Shown here piece after piece: positions 3,815 to 9,132 of a stretch of 9,132 nt of DNA. Both the position numbers and the translations under genes were made by a program. Below the pieces are notes generated by a model, which had not been told where the DNA came from, searched no databases, and saw only the letters and a program-made list of their open reading frames with translations. Position 1 is the first letter of the stretch. Every line of letters begins with the position of its first letter. The DNA comes from CAZVRZ01 sp964629965 (GTDB lineage Bacteria > Chloroflexota > Anaerolineae > Anaerolineales > UBA4823), in assembly GCA_964629965.1 (NCBI GenBank), contig CAZVRZ010000189.1, forward strand, positions 1 to 9,132, written 5' to 3'.

Positions 3815-6708
3815 CACAAGATTTAAACGCGATGAGCGCCCCGGCCGAGGGGGCGCCCATCACAGACACAGCGATGACAGAAAACGAAAGTAAGGTAAAA
3901 GTTTTCCCTACTGAGGGGGATTATACCACTGGTGCAGATGGACAGAGAAACATTTCACCGACCGGTCTTGATATGGCCCTGGCTTTGGCCGCTCATGGGC
4001 TGGCGATCATTCCGTGCCGTGAAAAGCCTGGCAGACCCTACCGCAACAAAAAGAGGCAATCCACAACCCCGGCAGCCAAAAGCCCATACTGGCATAAAGA
4101 TGATCTCCCAAACGGCAAAGACAATGCCACAACGGATGTGGAGCAAATCAGAACTTGGTGGGGGCGTTGGCCGGGTGCGCTGGCGGGCGTTTCTTGTGCG
4201 GCCTCTGGCCTGGTGATTGTGGACATTGACCGCCATGCCTGCGACGGCTTTGAAACCTGGCAGCGCCTGGTCGAAGCCAACGGTGCACCCCCACAAGGCC
4301 CGGCGCAATCCACCCGCGGCGGGGGCCTGCACCTGGTCTTTCGACGCCCCGAAGAGATCAACGTGCGCGGGCGCACCGCCGCGCTGGGCCCTGGCGTTGA
4401 TCTGCTGGTCAACGGCTATTTTTGCACCGGTGAAGGATACACCTGGCTGGATGGGCGAGACTTCACAGCGCCTCTGCCCGATTTGCCTGCCTGGATCATT
4501 GAGGCCGCCAACCGTTTTGAACGCACCTACTATGCCCCTCACGAACAACCTGCCAGCGCCCAAAGCGATGGCTCACGCCCCGGCGATGAATATGCCCGGA
4601 CTCATTCCTGGCAAGACATTCTTACCCTGCACGGCTGGAAGCTGGTCGGCAGCAAAGGCAGCGTGGATTACTGGCAGAGGCCGGGCAAAGAGCATGGCGT
4701 TTCGGCTACCACCGGTTACAACGGGCAAGACATATTTTTCTGCTTCACCACCAACGGCCAACCCTTCGAAAGCTGGCATGGGTACAAGAAATTCACCGCC
4801 TATGCCCTGCTCGAACACGGCGGCGACTTTCAGGCCGCGGCGCGTGCCGCGAAACTCGAATGCGCTTCACCATCCATTCCACCCGAACCGGAGGCGGATT
4901 TCATGCCCGCCCCCGATCTGGACGCCCTGGAGCTTACCCTGGAAGAGGCCGAAGAAGAACTCGACTTAATGCCTGATCTTTCGGATAAATGGCCTCCTTA
5001 CATGGTCTATCGCGGCGCGATCCATGCCACTGAACGCTTGCGCGATGGCACCAATTACCTCAAACGTCTCTGCTACTTCATCGCACAAATAGACAAAGAA
5101 ATCCTGCGCGATGATGGGCAAAGCACAGTAAGGCAATTTGTCATCTCCGGGCGGCACGAAAGCGGCCAGCCTTACCCGCCTGCCCGGATTGACGCGAAGG
5201 ACTTTACCGCGATGGGCTGGGTCATGGATGTCTGGGGGGCGCGGGCGATCATTTGCGCAGGATCATCTGCCAAAGACAAGTTACGCGAGGCGATTCAGCA
5301 GCTTTCGAAGAAAGTTGTCACCCATACCGTCTATACCCATACGGGCTGGCGCTATCTGGATGACAAATGGGTCTATCTCACCGCCACAGGTGCGGTAGGG
5401 CTGCCTGACGTGCCAGTGACGGTCGAATTGGATGGCAAAAAACAGGGCTATTCCATCCCCGCCAGCCTGGGCGAGGTGGATTTGTGCGAGGCGATCCGCG
5501 CCAGCTTGCGGCTACTTGAACTGGCACCCAAAATGGTCACATACCCGTTGTATGCCGCGATGTTTCTGGCCCCGCTGGCTGAGTTAGACCCGATTGACTT
5601 CATGCTCTGGATTCACGGCGAAACGGGCAGCATGAAATCGGTCTTGGTGGCTTGCTTTCTAAACCACTATGGCGAGCGCTTTACCTACAAATACCTACCG
5701 GAGGGATGGTCAAGCACCTGGATGGCATTGGAAAAGAGCGCCTTTACCATCAAGGATGCTCCCCTGGTGATTGATGACTATGCCCCTCAGGGGTCAAGCC
5801 AGGAGGCGCAAGATATGCGTAAGGCCGCCAGCAAACTCATTCGTAACTTCGGCAACCAAACCCCGCGTAACCGCCTGGACTCAGACACTAACGAGCGGCC
5901 TGGTTATCCTTCGCGCGGCATGGTCATTTCAACCGCTGAGCTGCTCCCGCCTGGCGGCGAATCCAACACCGGGCGTACCTTCATGGTCAGGATGGGGAAG
6001 TTGGATGTCAACGGCGTCAAAAGACCGCAAGTGGATATGGAACGCTTGAAGCAGGTGCAAAGAGATAAGCACCTTTTACCGTATGCGATGTATGGCTATC
6101 TGCTTTGGCTTTCCAAACATTGGGAGGCGCTGCGCGAGGAACATGCAGAACGTTTCAGCGCCATACGGGATCGTCTAGCCACCAAAGCCGTTCACTTGCG
6201 TCATTCTACATCCACTGCCAGGCTGCTGTTAGGCTTGCAATTGGCCCTGACATATGCCCAAGAAACCGGTGCCTTGACCCTTGAAGAAGGCGAGGCCAAG
6301 TTCGCAGAAGCCGAAGCATCCATGTTGCAATTGGCCGAAACGCAGGATGAAAACATCCGTGAGGAACGTCCCACACTCCACTTTATGAATGCCCTGTCCG
6401 CGCTGCTCCAGCAGGGTGACTACTACCTGGCAAAAAACGAGAACGAAGCCAACAGCCGAACCGATGCCAGGTGGCTGGGTTGGATTGGCGACAAGTATAT
6501 CTACTTGCTGTCGGATGTGGCCTACCATGCAGTGTTGACATTCTATCGAGCTGAGGGCGAGCACTTCAGGTTGCCCAAACGCGAACTGTATGACATGCTA
6601 GACCTGGATGGATACATCTATGCTGGCAAAGATAAAACCACCGTCCCGATTGAGTTTGGAGGCACGAAGTATCGCGTCCTTCGTGTCTACCGGGAAAAAC
6701 TCGAATAG
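3811..6708 (+). CDS. Bifunctional primase-polymerase/ATPase (Prim-Pol plus DUF927-like helicase)
   Basis: This 965-residue replication protein has three regions. Residues about 49-235 are a Prim-Pol (archaeo-eukaryotic primase) domain: VIVDIDRH (metal ligands D138 and D140), STRGGGLHLVF (H174) and GVDLLVNG (D197) are all present. Residues about 260-350 resemble the module that often follows Prim-Pol on mobile elements (GWKLVG...YWQRPGK...SATTGYNGQ, then YKKFTAYALLEHGGDF). Residues about 560-800 are a DUF927-like ATPase: P-loop GETGSMKS (603-610), Walker B PLVIDDYAP (651-659) and a sensor-like VISTAELLPPGG (E710). The P-loop has Met608 where the classical motif has Gly; related mobile-element ATPases often vary there. 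It probably makes primers and unwinds or copies the element's own DNA. ATG 3811 overlaps the upstream stop by 4 bp, with AGAAAGGA at 3796-3803. The repeat-rich candidate origin lies directly downstream. Confidence 0.9.
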   Translation: MTQDLNAMSAPAEGAPITDTAMTENESKVKVFPTEGDYTTGADGQRNISPTGLDMALALAAHGLAIIPCREKPGRPYRNKKRQSTTPAAKSPYWHKDDLPNGKDNATTDVEQIRTWWGRWPGALAGVSCAASGLVIVDIDRHACDGFETWQRLVEANGAPPQGPAQSTRGGGLHLVFRRPEEINVRGRTAALGPGVDLLVNGYFCTGEGYTWLDGRDFTAPLPDLPAWIIEAANRFERTYYAPHEQPASAQSDGSRPGDEYARTHSWQDILTLHGWKLVGSKGSVDYWQRPGKEHGVSATTGYNGQDIFFCFTTNGQPFESWHGYKKFTAYALLEHGGDFQAAARAAKLECASPSIPPEPEADFMPAPDLDALELTLEEAEEELDLMPDLSDKWPPYMVYRGAIHATERLRDGTNYLKRLCYFIAQIDKEILRDDGQSTVRQFVISGRHESGQPYPPARIDAKDFTAMGWVMDVWGARAIICAGSSAKDKLREAIQQLSKKVVTHTVYTHTGWRYLDDKWVYLTATGAVGLPDVPVTVELDGKKQGYSIPASLGEVDLCEAIRASLRLLELAPKMVTYPLYAAMFLAPLAELDPIDFMLWIHGETGSMKSVLVACFLNHYGERFTYKYLPEGWSSTWMALEKSAFTIKDAPLVIDDYAPQGSSQEAQDMRKAASKLIRNFGNQTPRNRLDSDTNERPGYPSRGMVISTAELLPPGGESNTGRTFMVRMGKLDVNGVKRPQVDMERLKQVQRDKHLLPYAMYGYLLWLSKHWEALREEHAERFSAIRDRLATKAVHLRHSTSTARLLLGLQLALTYAQETGALTLEEGEAKFAEAEASMLQLAETQDENIREERPTLHFMNALSALLQQGDYYLAKNENEANSRTDARWLGWIGDKYIYLLSDVAYHAVLTFYRAEGEHFRLPKRELYDMLDLDGYIYAGKDKTTVPIEFGGTKYRVLRVYREKLE

Positions 6709-6764
6709 TGTCAGGAGTATGCAAAAGGGAGTATTTCACAAACGTAGAAGCCCTCCTAATTTAA

Positions 6765-6789
6765 GGTGTAGTAAGTGTAGCAAGTGTAG
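6765..6789 (+). repeat. Iteron triplet A: GTGTAG x3, 9-bp period
   Basis: GGTGTAGTAA, GTGTAGCAA and GTGTAG follow one another with exact 9-bp spacing. The reverse complement of this 25-bp block matches block C (6943-6967) at 23 of 25 positions. Confidence 0.85.
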
Positions 6790-6823
6790 TTTTAATTGAA
6801 TCGGGTGGTTATTGCGTCATGCT

Positions 6824-6846
6824 TGCATACCCCCTGCATACCCCCC
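6824..6846 (+). repeat. Direct repeat TGCATACCCCC x2
   Basis: TGCATACCCCC (6824-6834) is followed at once by TGCATACCCCCC (6835-6846), then by the related TGTATT. The C-runs put a strand-asymmetric patch between iteron blocks A and B. Confidence 0.6.
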
Positions 6847-6852
6847 TGTATT

Positions 6853-6886
6853 CGCTACACTTGGCTGCTACACCCGAAGTGTAGCG
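6853..6886. repeat. Central inverted repeat B: CGCTACACTT/AAGTGTAGCG
   Basis: Perfect 10-bp arms (6853-6862 and 6877-6886) enclose 14 bases that contain a further CTACAC (6868-6873). Its midpoint (6869.5) is within 4 bp of the midpoint of outer arms A and C (6866). Confidence 0.8.
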
Positions 6887-6942
6887 CCGGTCGCAGTGAT
6901 GCATCTAGCGATAGCGTTAACAGATAAAGGTACTTTAGCCTG

Positions 6943-6967
6943 CTACACAAGCTACACTTACTACACC
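6943..6967 (-). repeat. Iteron triplet C: CTACAC x3, 9-bp period, inverted copy of A
   Basis: CTACACAAG, CTACACTTA and CTACACC repeat every 9 bp. The orientation is opposite to block A, and the two differ at only two positions. Confidence 0.85.
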
Positions 6968-7042
6968 TTTTTAAAACCACACACACAGATATTTCTGCGA
7001 GAGTATGCTATGAGATTAATTGGCGATTTCACCTCTTCTAAA

Positions 7043-7083
7043 GCTACACCAGTGCTACACCACGCTACACCATGCTACACCAG
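7043..7083 (-). repeat. Iteron row D: GCTACACCA x4, 10-11-bp period
   Basis: Four units, GCTACACCAGT, GCTACACCAC, GCTACACCAT and GCTACACCAG, lie about one helical turn apart. Every motif therefore faces the same side of the DNA. The row ends five bases before the ATG at 7088. Confidence 0.85.
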
Positions 7084-7087
7084 CACT

Positions 7088-7339
7088 ATGGCAAAAGCGG
7101 AACTGATCTGCATCCACTGGTCGGCCGATGCCCAGGTAGGCGTGATTGCTGGGCAGTGGCAGCGCCTGACCGATGGCCGAATTGAAGCGACCTATGCCCC
7201 CGATGAATTGACAATTGTGTTGTGTATCGCCGGGTACGATGTAACTGAAGAACTTATACGGCGCGAAACAGTACCTACCAGTTTTGATCTTGTTCAACCA
7301 GGTTATCTAACACTTGTAAACCAATCAAAGCGAGAGTGA
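7088..7339 (+). CDS. Small protein of unknown function
   Basis: This 83-residue protein (MAKAELICIHWSADAQVGVI..., then LTDGRIEATYAPDELTIVLC) looks mostly beta-stranded, with a helical turn at DVTEELIRRE, and has no motif that I recognise. The start is uncertain. ATG 7088 is chosen because everything upstream consists of iterons with 10-11-bp spacing, which does not keep a codon frame. It has no clear ribosome binding site of its own. ATG 7010 is the alternative; it has a weak GAGAG eight to nine bases before it and would add 26 residues encoded by the repeats. The gene is followed after three bases by the next small gene, so the two and the recombinase probably form one operon. A bound iteron array at its start codon could control it. 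Confidence 0.55.
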   Translation: MAKAELICIHWSADAQVGVIAGQWQRLTDGRIEATYAPDELTIVLCIAGYDVTEELIRRETVPTSFDLVQPGYLTLVNQSKRE

Positions 7340-7342
7340 CAA

Positions 7343-7546
7343 ATGCACAAAAAAACGCCCCCCATCCAATTTGAAGAGATCCCAGGCGATCATTACCCTA
7401 ACTTGCTCGTGGCCCAACGCCTGGCAGCGGCTGAACTGGCCGGTGCGCTGGCAACCACCATCCGATCCTTGTTGGCCGACGAATTGCTGATCGTGGATGG
7501 TGGGCGCATCATCCTAACCCCTCGAAAGGAATCTACAAATGAGTGA
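7343..7546 (+). CDS. Small helical protein upstream of the integrase, unknown function
   Basis: This 67-residue protein starts MHKKTPPIQFEEIPGDHYPN. A strong helix follows (LLVAQRLAAAELAGALATTI, then RSLLADELL), and it ends with a strand-like VDGGRIILTP. The gene begins three bases after the previous stop and overlaps the recombinase start by 8 bp, so the three reading frames look translationally linked. Only a weak GAGAG precedes the ATG. No family is recognised. Small proteins encoded next to large serine integrases sometimes act as recombination directionality factors; that is possible here, but nothing in the sequence proves it. Confidence 0.6.
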   Translation: MHKKTPPIQFEEIPGDHYPNLLVAQRLAAAELAGALATTIRSLLADELLIVDGGRIILTPRKESTNE

Positions 7547-9132
7547 CCATATTCCTCCACCTGCGACCCTGCCCCCAGGCAGTATTGTTAACGGCTATTT
7601 ACGGGATTCGGGTGGTACAGCCCAAGAGAAAAGTGTAGCCCAACAACGGGAGGTGCTCGAAGAATATTGCAACCGTTATGGCCTGGTGCTGGCGCACGTT
7701 TTTGCTGACGAAGCAAAGAGTGGCGGCAGCGAGGTTGGGCGGGATGCTTTTCACGATATGATTGACCTGACCACTGATCCTCAAATGCGCCCGGCTGGTT
7801 TGCTGGTCTGGAATTTTGCCCGCTTTGCCAGGGATTTGGATGACGCCAACTATTACAAGGCCACCTTACGCAAGCGCGGCGTGATTATTCACAGCCTGAC
7901 CGACCCCATCCCAGAAGGTGCTTTCGGTAGGGTTATCGAAACGATCATTGATATCAGCAACGAAGAAAAACGGCGGCAAACCTCCAGGGATACCCGGCGA
8001 GCGCTGATCGCATTAGTAAAGCAAGGGTATAGTAGCGGAGGCACACCCCCGCGCGGGTACATTGCAGAACCGCATGTTACCAGCAGACGGCGCGACGGCA
8101 CAAACCGGATGGCATCGAAGTGGGTGCCTGACCCGGCTACCGCTGACCTGGTAAAGCTGGCGTTTCAATTACGGGCAGAAGGGCGCAGCTACTCTAGGAT
8201 TCAGGAAGCCACCAATCATCGGTTATATCGTTCGGTCAATTGTTATGCCACTTTTTTCACCAATGTTGCCTACCGGGGCATCGGCAAGTGCGGTGACTTC
8301 GAGATGCCTAACCACCATGAAGCCCTGATTGATGCCGAAACATGGGAGAAGGTGCAAAAGATACAGGCAGAGGCCAAACGTCCCACCAAAGATAGCCTGG
8401 TTCACCCACGGCGGATCAGTAATCCCTCGCTTCTGTCTGGTCTATCCTATTGCCTGAGTTGCGGGTCAGCAATGTTCAAGGATAAATCGAATGGCTGGGA
8501 TTGCTATTTGTGCGGGCGTAAGCGGCGGCAGGGCTGGGATAGCTGCCCAAGCAGGATGGTAAGCACCGAACTGGCAGATGCAGCCGTTCTTGATGTGGTG
8601 CTTACCCAGGTTTTGACCCCTCAGTTTGTAGGTGAGCTGCTGGCGGATGTGCGGGTGCTGATGGCAGACACGGATGCGCTGGACCGTGAGATCGTTATGA
8701 CCAGGCGTAACCTGTCCGATGTAGAACAATCCATTAACGCACTCTTTGAGACGATTGAGCTCACCGGCGCTTCGAAAATGGCGGCAGAGCGACTGCGCCA
8801 GCGCGAGGCTGATCGTAACAGGTTGCAAGCGCAACTGGCCCACCAGGAAACCAAACGCGAGGCATGTAATCTGGAGATTACCCCAGATGTGATTGAGTTG
8901 GCCCTTGCTGCCTGGCGGGGTGAGATCGAAAGCCACCGTAAGGCCAATGATATCCCCTCACTCAAGGCTTTTCTGGCCCGCTTCGTGCAAAAAGTTGAGT
9001 TAAGCTATAATTACGCCAGAATTTACTACACTTACCCCATAAACGCCTTGCAGGATTTACGGAAAAAGCCTCCGCCGGTTGGGGGCACTCTAGCGTATCC
9101 GTGGCCGTGTAAGGTGTTGGTGGTTGAATGGA
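7539..9132 (+). CDS. Large serine recombinase (site-specific integrase), 3' partial
   Basis: This frame stays open for 531 codons to the window edge, so the C-terminus is missing. The N-terminal catalytic domain has YLRDSGGTAQEKSVAQQ with R22 and nucleophile S24. It continues with DEAKSGGSEVGRDAF (R68) and VWNFARFARDLDD (R95 and R98), matching the arginines of the resolvase/invertase fold. The long E-helix-like segment GRVIETIIDISNEEKRRQTS follows. The Recombinase domain begins near GGTPPRGY (about 170). A zinc ribbon (C305, C308, C322, C325 and C336) and a coiled-coil region (about 365-450) complete the large-serine-recombinase plan. It would cut and rejoin short attP/attB sites with a covalent serine-DNA intermediate. 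ATG 7539 has AAAGGA at 7525-7530 and overlaps the preceding gene by 8 bp. Catalytic residues look intact. Confidence 0.93.
   Translation, partial: MSDHIPPPATLPPGSIVNGYLRDSGGTAQEKSVAQQREVLEEYCNRYGLVLAHVFADEAKSGGSEVGRDAFHDMIDLTTDPQMRPAGLLVWNFARFARDLDDANYYKATLRKRGVIIHSLTDPIPEGAFGRVIETIIDISNEEKRRQTSRDTRRALIALVKQGYSSGGTPPRGYIAEPHVTSRRRDGTNRMASKWVPDPATADLVKLAFQLRAEGRSYSRIQEATNHRLYRSVNCYATFFTNVAYRGIGKCGDFEMPNHHEALIDAETWEKVQKIQAEAKRPTKDSLVHPRRISNPSLLSGLSYCLSCGSAMFKDKSNGWDCYLCGRKRRQGWDSCPSRMVSTELADAAVLDVVLTQVLTPQFVGELLADVRVLMADTDALDREIVMTRRNLSDVEQSINALFETIELTGASKMAAERLRQREADRNRLQAQLAHQETKREACNLEITPDVIELALAAWRGEIESHRKANDIPSLKAFLARFVQKVELSYNYARIYYTYPINALQDLRKKPPPVGGTLAYPWPCKVLVVEW

Larger units (their letters stand above)
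6709..7087. other. Candidate replication origin: non-coding region with 13 CTACAC/GTGTAG motifs
   Basis: About 380 bases lack a convincing gene. They contain GTGTAG at 6766, 6775, 6784 and 6879, and CTACAC at 6855, 6868, 6943, 6952, 6961, 7044, 7055, 7065 and 7075. Chance would give well under one copy in this length. Motif spacing is regular (9, 9 / 9, 9 / 11, 10, 10 bp), and the two triplets are inverted around a central dyad. A+T-rich patches (TAATTTAA near 6757-6764, CTTTTTAAAA near 6967-6976) flank the arms. Regular iterons beside a Prim-Pol/helicase gene are the classic look of an origin. An operator array or recombination site is the alternative. Confidence 0.65.

Noticed and set aside
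3893..3908. AGGTAAAAGTTTTCCC as another operator copy
   Set aside because: It matches only 12 of 16 positions of the 958-973 site and lies inside the primase coding region, so chance is a sufficient explanation.
3955..4563. 202-codon minus-strand frame, and a 250-codon + frame at 4217-4969
   Set aside because: Both are shadows of the Prim-Pol gene, whose own frame carries intact catalytic motifs throughout.
6719..6799. 26-codon reading frame MQKGVFHKRRSPPNL, then RCSKCSKCSFN, after the primase gene
   Set aside because: The Cys-Ser-Lys repeats are produced by the 9-bp GTGTAG iterons, whose period equals three codons. AGGAG is only one base from ATG, too close for normal initiation. It is probably a by-product of the repeats.
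6812..7087. Upstream extension of the 7088 gene to 6812 or 7010
   Set aside because: The extension is encoded by iterons and C-rich repeats and reads like low-complexity Cys-Tyr-Thr sequence. The 6812 start has no ribosome binding site. The 7010 start remains an alternative and is noted with the gene.
6709..7538. attP site of the serine integrase
   Set aside because: Such sites often lie beside the integrase gene, but no attB or host sequence is available for comparison, and the repeats here look like iterons rather than one 40-50-bp attachment site. The site may lie beyond the right edge.
8466..8936. 156-codon minus-strand frame within the recombinase
   Set aside because: It is antisense to the zinc-ribbon and coiled-coil part of the serine recombinase, whose frame is uninterrupted from 7539 to the window end.

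Overview
The window looks like part of an integrative mobile element from a moderately GC-rich bacterium. The style of the proteins (a PIN/DUF6364-type toxin-antitoxin pair, a four-helix-bundle-like protein, a Prim-Pol replicase and a YLRDSGG-type serine recombinase) suggests Chloroflexota, perhaps Anaerolineae. That host call is an inference from protein style, not from a marker gene. All ten convincing genes lie on the + strand. There are no rRNA or tRNA genes, no CRISPR array, and no phage structural or conjugation genes.

Layout, left to right. (1) 1-918: the 3' part of a replication-relaxation-like protein with a PD-(D/E)XK-type core; its start lies outside the window. (2) 919-1116: a spacer with three related palindromes (core GGGGAAACGTTTCCCC) and a good sigma70-type promoter. 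(3) 1117-1786: a vapBC-like antitoxin/PIN toxin operon ending in a hairpin. (4) 1889-2221: a small helical protein; a further copy of the palindrome lies in its leader. (5) 2222-2458: a regulatory leader with a promoter, a palindrome at the predicted transcription start, and a long hairpin that buries the ribosome binding site and start codon of the next gene. (6) 2459-3178: an A+T-richer gene for a two-pass membrane protein with an exact 50-residue tandem duplication and a cytoplasmic-type HTH. (7) 3179-3352: two 43-bp tandem repeats and a strong Rho-independent terminator.

(8) 3353-6708: a replication operon in which an HTH/zinc-ribbon protein is translationally coupled (ATGA overlap) to a 965-residue Prim-Pol/ATPase primase-helicase. 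(9) 6709-7087: a probable replication origin. It holds thirteen copies of CTACAC/GTGTAG in about 315 bp. Ten of these form two 9-bp-period triplets in inverted orientation, nearly concentric around a 10-bp inverted repeat; the other four... three flank groups are followed by a row of four GCTACACCA repeats (the exact groups are 3 + 3 + 3 + 4). (10) 7088-9132: two small unknown proteins and a large serine recombinase that runs off the right edge still open.

A working model, which is inference, is this. The serine recombinase integrates and excises the element. The Prim-Pol/ATPase replicates it from the adjacent repeat-rich origin. The zinc-ribbon protein helps or regulates replication. The toxin-antitoxin pair stabilises the element. 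The palindromes and leader hairpins provide several layers of local control.
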